From: Desulfoluna spongiiphila
GTDB lineage: Bacteria > Desulfobacterota > Desulfobacteria > Desulfobacterales > Desulfolunaceae
Length of the DNA: 64,000 nt
Direction: 5' to 3'
NCBI RefSeq assembly: GCF_900101345.1
Contig: NZ_FMUX01000002.1
Span: forward strand, 480,786-544,785
Shown here in pieces: positions 36,173-44,775 of the stretch (position 1 is the first letter of the stretch; each line of letters starts with the position of its first letter). Under the pieces are notes generated by a model that saw only the letters and a program-made list of their open reading frames with translations, searched no databases and had not been told where the DNA came from. A program made the position numbers and the translations under genes.

Positions 36173-36526
36173 ATGAAGCCAATGAAAATAACCAATATTA
36201 CAACCCTTCTGGGGGGGAACATCGTCACCGGAAAAGAGAGGGTCGAGACCCCTGTCTCCTTCGGTTTTGCCGCCGACCTCCTGAGCGACGTCCTGACCCT
36301 GGAAGTGGAAAGTGTTCTTCTTATCACCGGGCTGTGTACGCTTCAGACCATTCGTACCGCAGAGATGGCGGAGATCGATTGTGTGGTCATCGCCCGGGGA
36401 AAGAAGGTGAGCCCGGCCATGAAGGACCTGGCGGAACGCACCGGTCTGATCCTCATTGAAGTGGATTGCTCGGTGTACAAGGCAAGCGGGATTCTCTTTG
36501 ACGCCGGCCTCGAACCCGTTTTTTGA
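36173..36526 (+). CDS. DRTGG-domain protein 2
   Basis: 117 residues, a paralogue of the product at 34522: FGFAADLLSDVLTLEVESVLLITGL (here read as separate pieces FGFAADLLSD and VLLITGL), DCVVIARGKKVSPAM and GLILIEVDCSVYKASGIL. The start ATG is 1 base after the preceding stop. Two DRTGG proteins in one operon suggest a hetero-oligomer or two ligand states. Activity unknown. Confidence 0.72.
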   Translation: MKPMKITNITTLLGGNIVTGKERVETPVSFGFAADLLSDVLTLEVESVLLITGLCTLQTIRTAEMAEIDCVVIARGKKVSPAMKDLAERTGLILIEVDCSVYKASGILFDAGLEPVF

Positions 36527-36554
36527 CGAGGGCCTCCCAACATGAAGGGGTGTT

Positions 36555-36968
36555 ATGAAGTTCGAATTTGAAATTGAGGACGGGGACTTTGCAAAAGCCG
36601 GAACCGCGTCCAGTCAGGTAAAACACATTCTCAAGCAGCTCAACGTGGACACCAAAATCATCAAAAAGACCACCGTGGCCATCTACGAAGCTGAGGTCAA
36701 TGTCGTGGCCCATGCCGTGGGGGGCGGCACGCTTACGGCCGACATCAACCTGGAGAGGATTGTGGTGGAGGTGGTGGATGAAGGTCCCGGCATCGAGGAC
36801 ATCCCCCAGGCCATGACCGAGGGGTTTTCCACGGCCTCGGCCGCGGTCATCTCCATGGGATTCGGTGCGGGCATGGGCCTTCCGAACATGCGGAGAAACG
36901 CCGACAAGCTGGAGATTACCAGTGGGGTGGGCGAGGGGACCCGGGTGGTCATCACCAATTACATCTGA
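36555..36968 (+). CDS. RsbT/RsbW-like serine kinase ATPase (anti-sigma-type)
   Basis: 137 residues. GHKL motifs of the RsbT/RsbW type are KTTVAIYEAEVNVVAHA (N box region), DEGPGIEDI (G1), AMTEGFSTASAA and GFGAGMGLPNMRRNAD (G2), then SGVGEGTRVVI. The family phosphorylates STAS-domain anti-anti-sigma factors or binds a sigma factor. No STAS protein, PP2C phosphatase or sigma factor gene is in the window, so the partner is elsewhere or has been replaced. AAGGGG precedes the ATG. It is the last gene of the hydrogenase-linked module; about 160 bp separate it from carbonic anhydrase. Confidence 0.82.
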   Translation: MKFEFEIEDGDFAKAGTASSQVKHILKQLNVDTKIIKKTTVAIYEAEVNVVAHAVGGGTLTADINLERIVVEVVDEGPGIEDIPQAMTEGFSTASAAVISMGFGAGMGLPNMRRNADKLEITSGVGEGTRVVITNYI

Positions 36969-37129
36969 TGTGTGTGATGAACGTTTAAGTGGTTTGCTGA
37001 CAGGGACGGCCAGGGCACGGCCCATGCTTCCATACGCGCGAAAGCCGGGAAGCTTTCGGGAAGCGGGTCGAGCTGGCAGGCCCCGTGCAGGCTGAAACGA
37101 GACCTATAGATCAGGATCAGGGACGACGT

Positions 37130-37801
37130 ATGGGAGAGCTCAAGAAGCTGTTTAAAAACAACCGGGAGTGGTCTGCTCAGGTGACCCGCGAGCAGGGGGA
37201 TTTTTTCAAGAAACTCGCCAACCAGCAAAGCCCGGATTACCTCTGGATCGGCTGCTCGGACAGCCGGGTGCCCGCCAACGAGCTGGTGGGGCTCCTGCCC
37301 GGAGAGGTGTTTGTGCACCGCAACGTGGCCAACATGGTCATTCACACGGATTTTAACGGCCTGTCCGTGATTCAGTACGCCGTGGAGGTGCTGAACATCA
37401 AGGACATCATCGTCTGCGGCCACTATGATTGCGGGGGTGTAAAAGAGGCCCTTGCAAACTCCTCGCGGGGCCTGGTCAACAACTGGCTTCGTCACCTCCG
37501 GGACATCCAGTTCACCCACGGGGATTTTCTGGACGGCATCTCCGATCCGGTGGCCCGCAACGATCGTCTCTGCGAGCTCAATATCATCGAGCAGGTCAGG
37601 AACGTCTGTCGCACCACCACCGCCGAAGTGGCCTGGCAGGCGGGGAAACCCCTCACCGTCCACGGCTGGATTTACAACATCGGCAACGGGCTCCTCCAGG
37701 ACCTGGATGTGTCGGTGAGCAGTGCGGACAGCATCAGGTCCGTGACGGAAACCGCCTTGCGCAAGGTGTATGCAAGGACCGAAAGGATACACGATGCGTA
37801 A
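37130..37801 (+). CDS. Beta-class carbonic anhydrase
   Basis: 223 residues. The zinc ligands are visible in WIGCSDSRVPANE (Cys, Asp-Arg dyad) and VCGHYDCGGVK (His-x2-Cys). The fold and length match prokaryotic beta-carbonic anhydrases of the Can/CynT group, which interconvert CO2 and bicarbonate in the cytoplasm. ATG 37130 has AGGGA about 8 bases upstream; an earlier in-frame ATG at 37085 adds a polar leader not found in the family. It is downstream of the hydrogenase module on the same strand, but co-transcription is uncertain. Confidence 0.94.
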   Translation: MGELKKLFKNNREWSAQVTREQGDFFKKLANQQSPDYLWIGCSDSRVPANELVGLLPGEVFVHRNVANMVIHTDFNGLSVIQYAVEVLNIKDIIVCGHYDCGGVKEALANSSRGLVNNWLRHLRDIQFTHGDFLDGISDPVARNDRLCELNIIEQVRNVCRTTTAEVAWQAGKPLTVHGWIYNIGNGLLQDLDVSVSSADSIRSVTETALRKVYARTERIHDA

Positions 37802-37823
37802 GTAATTCGTTGAGGCTGTAGCT

Positions 37824-38645
37824 ATGATGAGCGCCTTACGATTTCATATCATCATTGCCGTTATGGCCATCGTGTTCATACGTGCAGTTCTTATCCCTTG
37901 TCCTGTCTCAGCCAGTGAGATGGACAAGGGCGACAAACTTCTTGCGGCCAATGCCGCAGGCGTTCTCGTGATCACGGGCTGGGGCATCGCCAACTGGGAC
38001 TACGGCCAGAACAGGCCCCGGACCACCCGGGAAGGGTGGTTCGGCCAGGATACGGATCACGGCGGCGCGGACAAACTCGGTCACGCCTACACCACCTATG
38101 TCCTCTCCCACGGCATGAGCCATCTGTGCTCCACCTGGGGCTATTCGGAGTCCGAAGCCGCTCTGTACGGCTCCCTGTCCGCCTTTGGGCTCATGGGGTT
38201 CATGGAGGTGGGGGACTCGTTCAGCAGCTTCGGGTTTTCCCATGAAGATTTTCTGATGAATACCGTCGGCGCGGGCGTCGGCTACCTGACCCTCCGGTTT
38301 CCGCAGGTTTCAGAAAAGCTGGATTTTCGCGTTGAGTACACACCCTCCTTTGACGAGCCGGATCTCCTCACCGATTACGAAAACATGAAATTCCTCGCGG
38401 CCCTTAAACTCAGCGGCTTCAGGCGTTTTCGCACCGGTTATGCGCAGTACCTGGAGTTTCACCTGGGGTACTACACCCGGGGCTATGACGGCACCGGGGT
38501 AAACCCCAGGCGATATCTTTACGGAGGGATCGGCATCAACCTGTCCCGCATTTTCCAGAAAGGCGGTTACTCCAAGACCTCCACCATCCTTCGCTATATC
38601 CAGATACCCCATACCGATATCCAGTTTCGATCCTCTCCCTTGTAA
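37824..38645 (+). CDS. DUF2279-like envelope protein
   Basis: 273 residues with an N-terminal hydrophobic signal (FHIIIAVMAIVFIRAVLIPCPVSA). The mature part has DTDHGGADKLGHAYTTYVLS, AALYGSLSAFGLMGFMEVGDSF, HEDFLMNTVGAGVGYL, and a C-terminal half of amphipathic strands (FHLGYYTRGYDG, YLYGGIGINLSRIF). This layout matches the predicted periplasmic/outer-membrane DUF2279 family. The DKLGHA motif with conserved His is characteristic. It starts 23 bp after carbonic anhydrase; the ribosome site is weak. Function unknown. Confidence 0.7.
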   Translation: MMSALRFHIIIAVMAIVFIRAVLIPCPVSASEMDKGDKLLAANAAGVLVITGWGIANWDYGQNRPRTTREGWFGQDTDHGGADKLGHAYTTYVLSHGMSHLCSTWGYSESEAALYGSLSAFGLMGFMEVGDSFSSFGFSHEDFLMNTVGAGVGYLTLRFPQVSEKLDFRVEYTPSFDEPDLLTDYENMKFLAALKLSGFRRFRTGYAQYLEFHLGYYTRGYDGTGVNPRRYLYGGIGINLSRIFQKGGYSKTSTILRYIQIPHTDIQFRSSPL

Positions 38646-38662
38646 AACCGTTCAGTTGCGCA

Positions 38663-38968
38663 TCAGCTCCATTTTTTGCCCAGATCCTCAAGGCCCGCAT
38701 TGGAAAGATCCTCCGGCGACATGACGATGCGGAAATGGACGTCTGCGTCAAAGTTGAGGAAAAAGGGCTCCGAGTAGAAGGGAAGCCCCGAGGCGTTGGT
38801 GACGTTGATGATGAGGACGGCGGCCCGCATGCCGTTCTCCTCGGTGAACCAGACCGAAAAAGGTTTTATTTCTTCGAGGATTTCATCGAGCAGGATGACG
38901 GCGGTCCCCTTTTTCACCAGGGTGTTAAACGGCTCGTGGGGAAATGTGACATGCATGAGCATCTTCAT
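38663..38968 (-). CDS. Small conserved protein, DUF3303-like
   Basis: 101 residues, no signal or membrane segment: MKMLMHVTFPHEPFNTLVKKG then a beta/alpha pattern with GMRAAVLIINVTNASGLPFYSEPFF and DADVHFRIVMSPEDL. The arrangement resembles small DUF3303-type ferredoxin-fold proteins, though I cannot confirm it. AAGGAGGG is about 6 bases before ATG 38968, which rejects a longer upstream frame. It is convergent with the DUF2279 gene, 17 bp apart. Function unknown. Confidence 0.7.
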   Translation of the reverse strand: MKMLMHVTFPHEPFNTLVKKGTAVILLDEILEEIKPFSVWFTEENGMRAAVLIINVTNASGLPFYSEPFFLNFDADVHFRIVMSPEDLSNAGLEDLGKKWS

Positions 38969-39390
38969 GATGGCCCTCCTTGGGTTGATGGGTGGTGGTG
39001 CGTGATCGCAGCCGTTTGACGACGGCACAGTGGCCCTGGGTCGGGGAAACCGGACGGAAGGTGTCATGAGCGGGCGGGTGCATGCACAAGGAGGGGCGGC
39101 TGCGGTGGAGTGGGACTTGTTTTAAAATACAGGGGATTCGGGTTTGTTTCAAGGGGGAAGGGGGGCAGTGAATGGTGAATAGTGAATGGTGAGTGGGGGT
39201 GTGGATAGGTGATAGGGCATAGGGGATTACAGGGTGAGCTTGCGTTCGGTTTGTGTTTGAGACGCTCCGGCGTTGACCACTGTTCGCGGCGAATGCCATT
39301 GCGATTTGCCCTGAGGAACGAAGGGCGAGGCGCAATGGCAAGCAGCTTTCAAGGTGGCTCACCTTGCCGCCGGAGGCTTTTTTTCCTTTC
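38969..39390. repeat. Intergenic region with right-half repeat copy
   Basis: 39293-39377 matches the right half of the 170-bp family: CCCTGAGGAACGAAGGGCG, GCTTTCAAGGTGGCTCACCTT and terminal GCCGCCGGAGGC. No left half is recognised. The remainder (39000-39290) holds short direct repeats (GAATGGTGA at about 39172 and 39184) and no gene. Confidence 0.65.
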
Positions 39391-41898
39391 TTATGTCCTT
39401 TTGCGTTTGGCCCGGTTGGTGGCGATGGCGGTGAGGGGGTCGTCGGGCCAGGGGTGTTTGGGGTAGCGGGCTTTGAGCTCTTTTTTCACCTCGGGGTAGG
39501 TGTTGGCCCAGAAGCTTGAGAGGTCTTTGGTCACCTGCATGGGGCGTGATGCAGGGGACAGGAGGTGGCAGGTGACGGGCACGCGGCCCTTTGCCACGGT
39601 GGGGGTGTCGGTGAGGCCGAAGAGCTGCTGGATGCGGGCGGCAAGGACCGGGGGCTCTCCGCTTCCGTAGTCCAGGGGGATGCGGGTGCCGCTGGGGATA
39701 GCCATGTGGGTGGGGGCCAGGGTGTCGATTTTCCGGTGCCAGGCAAAGGGGATCAGGGCGGTGAGGGCTCCTGCAAGGTCCATTTTGCTTAAGGCGCCCA
39801 TGCCGGTGATGCCGATGAGAAAGGGGGCCAGCCACTGGGGCGCGGTCTTTTCAAGGGCGGTATCGGAGAGATCCGGCAGGTCGTCAAACCCTGCGTGGTT
39901 GCGGAGAAAAAGAACCCGGGTCTGAAGGCTTCGGGTGGTTTTGTTCCAGGGCAGAACCGACAGGCCCCGGGATTGGATGCCCTGGATCAGCGCGCAGGTG
40001 ACGGCGTCGGCATCGGGTTTTTTTAAGGGATTTTCAGACAGCACCACGGCGCCCAGGCTGCGGCGCGTAACAGCCTCCACCCTTCCTTTTTTCTCATTCC
40101 AGGACACCACCACTTCCTGGGTCATGCGACGGCCGTGGTCTGCTTCAAGGCGCTCTTGGGCCAGGGGCGCACCAAGGTAGACCCGCGCGTTTTGGCGGTT
40201 GCCGTCCAGGTCTGCGATGGCGATGAAGGGTTCAAAGGCCAGGGGATCGGACTCATGGATAAAGGCGCCGCTGCCCGAGGTCATCTGGAAGTATCCGGGC
40301 CGCCCCGGCCGCGCCATGGCGATGCGGTCGGGAAAGGCAAGGGCCAACAGGCGTCCGGCAAGGGCGGGATTGTTGGGGGCCCCCTTGATGGCAAGGCGGC
40401 CGCCAAGCTGGCGGGCTGTCTCCCTGATGCGGGCCGCGGCCCCGGGGTTGAGCCGGGCGTCCCGGTTTCCTTTTTTGATCATGGCCTCCATGCGCAGCCG
40501 GATGTCGACATCGTTGCGGTTTCCGGCCAGGGGGTCCCGTTCCGTGAGCAGGGCGGCCAGGAGGCAGGCCTCGGGCCCTGCTTTTTTCTCTTTTGCCACC
40601 AAGAGCATGTGGGCCAGCCTGGGGTGCACACCGAGTCGGGCCATGGCCTTGCCGTGGGCGGTGATGTGGCCCTTTTCGTCCAGGCCGCCAAGTGCTTTGA
40701 GAACCTCCCTGGCCTGGCCGCAGGACCCTTCGGGGGGTACATCGAGCCAGGTGAGTTCCGCCGGGTCGGTGACCCCCCAGAGGGCCAGTTCCAGCACCAG
40801 GGGAGCCAGGTCCGCGTGGAGAATCTCCGGGGCGGTAAAGGGGGTGAGGGTGCCTGTGCGGGCCTCGCTCCAGAGGCGGTAGCAGATTCCCGGGGCGGTT
40901 CGTCCGGCACGGCCGCGTCTCTGGTCTGCCGAGGCTTTGGAGACGGGCAGGGTGACCAGGCGTCCCATGCCCGAGCCCGGTGAGAACCGGGAAACCCGCA
41001 TGAGTCCGGCATCCACCACCAGGGTCACGCCGTCGATGGTAAGGGATGTCTCGGCAATGGCCGTTGCCAGCACCACCTTTCTGCGCCCTGCAGGGGAGGG
41101 CTTGATGGCATGGTCCTGCTCGGCTTTGGTGAGGGCCCCGAACAGGGGGTAGAGGTCCGTATGGGGCGGGAGGTCCATCTTTCGGAGTCGTTCTTCCACC
41201 CGCCGGATCTCCCCGGCCCCGGGCAGGAAGACGAGCATGTCGCCGTCTTCTTCGCAGAGCCCTTTGGTCACGGCCCGGGCACAGGCCGCTTCGATGTCCC
41301 GGCGGGTGGGGGTGGGCTCGCGCAGGGGGAGATGGCGGGTCGTCACGGGAAAGGCCCGGCCTTCGGAGGTGATGACAGGGGCGTCTCCGAGGAGTCTGGC
41401 GGCAGGCGCCGCATCCAGGGTGGCGCTCATGAGGAGGACCCGCAGGTCTTCCCGCAGCACCCCCTGGCACTCCAGGGTCAGGGCCAGCCCCAGGTCGCTG
41501 TTTAGGTTCCGTTCGTGGAATTCGTCGAAGATCACCAGCCCGATCCCCGAGAGTTCCGGGTCTGACTGGATCATCCGCGTGAGGATCCCTTCGGTGACCA
41601 CCTCGATGCGGGTGGCGGCCGAGATTTTTTTCTCCATGCGGATGCGATACCCCACGGTCTCTCCGACCTGTTCGCCAAGCATTTCTGCCATGCGTGTTGC
41701 AGAGGCCCGGGCCGCAAGGCGCCTGGGCTCCAGCATCACGATTTTCCGTCCGGCCAGGAACGGGGCCTCCAACAGGGCCAGGGGGACCCCGGTGGTCTTT
41801 CCCGCGCCGGGCGGGGCCTGTATCACGGCCGAAAGCCCTGCTTCAAGGGCATCTCGAATCTCATCCAGAACATCATGTATGGGTAGTGTGGGGCTCAT
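39391..41898 (-). CDS. hrpB: ATP-dependent helicase HrpB
   Basis: 835 residues, DEAH-family RNA-helicase-like protein. Motif I is APPGAGKTT, Ia LEPRRLAARA, II DEFHERN, III MSATLDA, V ATAIAETSLTIDGV and VI QRRGRAGRTAPG. The HrpB-specific C-terminal domain (PWPDDPLTA, ...WKNEVVVSW-like segments) completes the protein, ending in KRKRT. The family length is about 820-850. The chosen ATG 41898 begins MSPTLPIHDVLDEIRDAL; there is no good ribosome site for it or for an ATG 12 codons earlier. Its cellular role is still poorly defined. It is transcribed alone. Confidence 0.95.
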   Translation of the reverse strand: MSPTLPIHDVLDEIRDALEAGLSAVIQAPPGAGKTTGVPLALLEAPFLAGRKIVMLEPRRLAARASATRMAEMLGEQVGETVGYRIRMEKKISAATRIEVVTEGILTRMIQSDPELSGIGLVIFDEFHERNLNSDLGLALTLECQGVLREDLRVLLMSATLDAAPAARLLGDAPVITSEGRAFPVTTRHLPLREPTPTRRDIEAACARAVTKGLCEEDGDMLVFLPGAGEIRRVEERLRKMDLPPHTDLYPLFGALTKAEQDHAIKPSPAGRRKVVLATAIAETSLTIDGVTLVVDAGLMRVSRFSPGSGMGRLVTLPVSKASADQRRGRAGRTAPGICYRLWSEARTGTLTPFTAPEILHADLAPLVLELALWGVTDPAELTWLDVPPEGSCGQAREVLKALGGLDEKGHITAHGKAMARLGVHPRLAHMLLVAKEKKAGPEACLLAALLTERDPLAGNRNDVDIRLRMEAMIKKGNRDARLNPGAAARIRETARQLGGRLAIKGAPNNPALAGRLLALAFPDRIAMARPGRPGYFQMTSGSGAFIHESDPLAFEPFIAIADLDGNRQNARVYLGAPLAQERLEADHGRRMTQEVVVSWNEKKGRVEAVTRRSLGAVVLSENPLKKPDADAVTCALIQGIQSRGLSVLPWNKTTRSLQTRVLFLRNHAGFDDLPDLSDTALEKTAPQWLAPFLIGITGMGALSKMDLAGALTALIPFAWHRKIDTLAPTHMAIPSGTRIPLDYGSGEPPVLAARIQQLFGLTDTPTVAKGRVPVTCHLLSPASRPMQVTKDLSSFWANTYPEVKKELKARYPKHPWPDDPLTAIATNRAKRKRT

Positions 41899-42009
41899 GG
41901 GTGGGTTGTATACTACGAGCCCCTGGAAATGCAAAATAAAAGCGGTCCGGGACCATGTCCCCGGCGCTCTGTGTGGCCCGGGTTCGTGGGGGCTGCCGAG
42001 GCCACGGAC

Positions 42010-42585
42010 TTACTCCGGGCTCTTTGCAGCAACCGTTGTCCGGCGAGTGTCGGGAATGCTTGAGACATACCGCAAAAGCGCCTCATGGGTTGCCAAGGCG
42101 ACAAGGCGGTCATCCACATAGATTTTGACATACCCGTCGGGGTCCCGAATCCCCACCACGGACTGGTGTGTGCCATCGTTGAATCGAAGGTCCATTTTCA
42201 ACGTGTCGTTGTTTGACGGGGCGATATCAATGGACTCCAACGACGGTTTTGTAGAGGAGAGCGGTGCCTCCGTTGCTGCGGGGTCCAGATTATCGTCGAC
42301 CTTCATCCAGGCATCCACAGGGGTATCGACAATGGCCGGCTTTTTTTTGGTGATGGGGTTTGTGCCTGTCCAGAATTCGATGCTGTTGATGATGAACAGA
42401 TCGATGATGGATGTGACGGCATAGACGGGTGCCCCGAGGATATAAATGCCGGCTCGGCCGTAGCGGTTATCAACGAGCTTGAGGTTGACGCCTATGGCTT
42501 TCTGGCTGAGTCCCATTTGTCCCATACAGCCCAAGCCGTACATGGCGATCAGAAAACCAATCAGAAGTCCTGTTGTCTTTTTCAT
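42010..42585 (-). CDS. DUF3332-like putative lipoprotein
   Basis: 191 residues. The N-terminus MKKTTGLLIGFLIAMYGLGCMGQMG is a signal peptide with an imperfect lipobox (GLGC). The following NRYGRAGIYILGAPVYAVTSIIDLFIINSIEFWTG (seen as two hydrophobic halves) and NPITKKKPA fit DUF3332. The rest is a soluble domain with DDRLVALATHEALLRYVS near the end. AAGGAGAG precedes ATG 42585. Function unknown. It lies upstream of hrpB on the same strand with a 110-bp gap. Confidence 0.75.
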   Translation of the reverse strand: MKKTTGLLIGFLIAMYGLGCMGQMGLSQKAIGVNLKLVDNRYGRAGIYILGAPVYAVTSIIDLFIINSIEFWTGTNPITKKKPAIVDTPVDAWMKVDDNLDPAATEAPLSSTKPSLESIDIAPSNNDTLKMDLRFNDGTHQSVVGIRDPDGYVKIYVDDRLVALATHEALLRYVSSIPDTRRTTVAAKSPE

Positions 42586-43124
42586 GTGATCTCTCCTTAT
42601 GTTGATGGTGGGTGTATGCACCCCCTTTTCCCGACGGGGGCGCATGATGTGTGGAGATGGCGCGGGACTGCTTTGAGCGGGTGATGCACAAAAAACGGCT
42701 GATACGTGTGGCTGTTCCTTTGGGCTTGTGTGAGGGGTTTTTCTGGCGTTTAAGCTGACTTCTGGTGTTTGATTCAGCCCAAGGGTAAGAACATCGATGA
42801 TGCGGGCCACCGGATTCCCATCTTTCATGAGCGTGTCGTTCCGGATGGTTGTATTGCGAAATTGATGGGGTGGTGGCGATTTATTTGGAATGTTTAAGAA
42901 AATATATCATTTTAATCGTGGGTTATCAATGGAGGGCTGTTCCTTCCTCTCGCAACGCAAGGCATCCGGATCCGGTATGGGATATTCGGGTGATCAATGA
43001 TTTGCAGGGAGAATATTGAAATTATCGTTTTGACCCTCCGTGATCCCGGGTGGTACGAATCGCGGAACCTGAGCCGAGACCCATGGGGAAGCACAGACAA
43101 TACGTTGCAAGTGGAGGGGGAACA
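42586..43124. other. Intergenic region and leader of the ECF operon
   Basis: Over 500 bp without a recognisable gene, between divergent operons. The part nearest the ECF gene (43020-43120) has GC-rich possible stems (GATCCCGGG, GGTACGAATCGCGGAACC, GAGCCGAGACCC) but matches no riboswitch class I know; the B12, TPP and FMN boxes are absent. Confidence 0.4.
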
Positions 43125-43697
43125 ATGAAGATCCAAGACGAATTCACGACTTTTACGGTGGCCCTGATTCCCGTGGCCATGGCCATCAACATTGCGGTGG
43201 GCCAGCTCGTTGCCCTGCTGAAGCTTCCGGTCTATCTGGACTGCATCGGCACCCTCCTTGTGGGGTTTGCCTGCGGACCCTTTGCCGGAGCCGTCACCGG
43301 GGGGCTTTCCAATGCCGCCTGGGGGCTTTTTTCTCCATCGGCGCTGCCTTTTTTCCCTGTGGCTGCCTGGATCGGCTTTGCCGCAGGGCTCTGCGCCCGG
43401 TGGGGCCTTGCCGATACCTGGTGGAAAGCGGCCCTTTCCGGCGTGGTGGTTGCCGTGACAACCCCCTTTGTGGCCACGCCCATCGTGGTCTTTGTCTACG
43501 GCGGCGTCGAGGGCAGCGGGGCGTCCCTCATCACCGCGGTCCTGGTGAAATCCGGCATCAAGGTCACCTCCGCCGCGTTTTACAAGAACCTCATGGTGGA
43601 GCCCCTAGACAAGGTCCCCACGGCCCTGGTGGCCTTTGCCCTGATTCGTTCCCTGCCGGATCGGATGATGGCCCGTCTGCCCCGTTTCTCTGCGTAA
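43125..43697 (+). CDS. ECF transporter substrate-binding (S) component
   Basis: 190 residues with about six hydrophobic segments: TVALIPVAMAINIAVGQLVA, LDCIGTLLVGFACGPFAGAV, SNAAWGLFSP, FPVAAWIGFAAGLCA, VVAVTTPFVATPIVVFVYGG and a last helical pair. The charged-residue-poor, glycine/alanine-rich helices and the conserved GPFAGAVTGGLSN segment fit the ECF S-component fold. GGAGGGGG lies just before ATG 43125. Genes for T and two A subunits follow at 44032-46372, separated by a repeat-rich gap. The vitamin or other ligand cannot be told from sequence by eye. Confidence 0.85.
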   Translation: MKIQDEFTTFTVALIPVAMAINIAVGQLVALLKLPVYLDCIGTLLVGFACGPFAGAVTGGLSNAAWGLFSPSALPFFPVAAWIGFAAGLCARWGLADTWWKAALSGVVVAVTTPFVATPIVVFVYGGVEGSGASLITAVLVKSGIKVTSAAFYKNLMVEPLDKVPTALVAFALIRSLPDRMMARLPRFSA

Positions 43698-43707
43698 TAT
43701 TCAGCCT

Positions 43708-43878
43708 GCCTCCGGTGGGTCGCTTTTTGAAAAATGATCCGCAAAAACTTTTCGGTTGCATGTTCGTTGAGCTTGAAGCAGTGGGCTCGTCGAATACTTT
43801 CAGGAAGGTCCCGGTCGTTTGTAAGACCTGTTTGTCTAACTTTTCAAACGTTTGGCCCCAGACAGGGCCGCCGGAGTC
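43708..43878 (-). repeat. About 170-bp intergenic element, copy 6 (inverted, variant)
   Basis: Begins GCCTCCGGTGGG and ends GCCGCCGGAGTC. Its left part (43708-43759) is the reverse complement of 7591-7642, so this copy and copy 1 form a subtype. The right flank GAGCTGAATAGTTA mirrors the flank of the copies at 16642 and 63811. Confidence 0.75.
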
Positions 43879-43954
43879 ATTTTGAGCTGAATAGTTACCG
43901 CTTTTCAAACAAACATCGGCCTAATTACATCACCCCCGAACATCCTTGTCCCCT

Positions 43955-44023
43955 GGAGCGCCGCACTCCTGTGCGGCACGGGTAACGACGGACTAAAAAG
44001 CCGCATCGGCGTGCGGCGTATCC
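43955..44023. repeat. Inverted-arm element, copy 2 (opposite orientation)
   Basis: GGAGCGCCGCACTCC...GTGCGGC and GCCGCATCGGCGTGCGGCG...TCC enclose GGGTAACGACGGACTAAAAA, the reverse complement of the centre of the copy at 22847. The right arm has diverged. It ends 8 bp before ecfT. Confidence 0.8.
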
Positions 44024-44031
44024 GGAAATGT

Positions 44032-44775
44032 ATGACACCTCCTCTTCTTACCTGGTCTCCCTGGACCCGGCTTTGCCTGCTGGCGGGCATGGTGCCGGTG
44101 ACGTTTCTGCTTTTTGATCCGCCCTTGAGTCTGTTGCCCCTGATCGTGGTTGTGCCCCTGGGGACCACCAGCGGTGCGGCTGTGACATGGGTGGGCCGGA
44201 CCCTTGCCCTTTTGATCCCCTTTGGCGCGCTCCTTGCCCTGATGTACCTTGTGGCCATGCCGGTTTCCGGTGAGGTGCTGTGGGCGTATGGGCCTGTTGA
44301 GGTGGGCCGGGATAATGCTTTTCTTGCTTTGTCCATTTTTTCACGGGTGGGGGTGATGCTCGGTTCCCTGTGCCTTTTTGCCGTGTCCACGCCCGCTTCC
44401 GAGCTCCTGACCGACCTGCGTCGGCGCGGAGCCTCTCCGTTTCTGGTGTATGTCCTTGCCACCACCGTGAATCTTGTGCCCCTGCTTAAGCATCGCGCCT
44501 CGTGCGTGCTGGATGCCCAGCGGGCCCGTGGCCTGGATCTTGACGGCGGGCCCATGGCCCGGGCAAGGCACCTGGTGCCCCTGGTGGGGCCGCTGCTCCT
44601 GGGGGCCCTTGCCGATGTGGAGAAGCGGGCCATGGCCCTGGAGCTTCGCGGGGGGCTGAAACGCCGTCGGGCCGAAGATGTTTATGAACCGCCGGGGGAA
44701 GCCTTGCTTCGCCTGGCTTCAGCCGCCCTGGTGGTCGGCGCGTTGGGATATCGGGTATGGATGCTGTTCAGGTAG
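44032..44775 (+). CDS. ecfT: ECF transporter transmembrane coupling (T) protein
   Basis: 247 residues with several hydrophobic helices in the N-terminal half. The EcfT coupling-helix signatures are present: AQRARGLDL (Ala-Arg-Gly) and ALELRGGL. These contact the ATPase grooves and transmit motion to the S component. ATG 44032 is used because an earlier GTG lies inside the inverted-arm repeat; the ribosome site is weak (GGAAA). It overlaps ecfA1 by 19 bp. The S gene lies 334 bp upstream across two repeats. Confidence 0.88.
   Translation: MTPPLLTWSPWTRLCLLAGMVPVTFLLFDPPLSLLPLIVVVPLGTTSGAAVTWVGRTLALLIPFGALLALMYLVAMPVSGEVLWAYGPVEVGRDNAFLALSIFSRVGVMLGSLCLFAVSTPASELLTDLRRRGASPFLVYVLATTVNLVPLLKHRASCVLDAQRARGLDLDGGPMARARHLVPLVGPLLLGALADVEKRAMALELRGGLKRRRAEDVYEPPGEALLRLASAALVVGALGYRVWMLFR

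Noticed and set aside
42890..43120. Known riboswitch in the ECF leader
   Set aside because: No B12 box, TPP, FMN or other consensus could be recognised; left as an unassigned structured leader.
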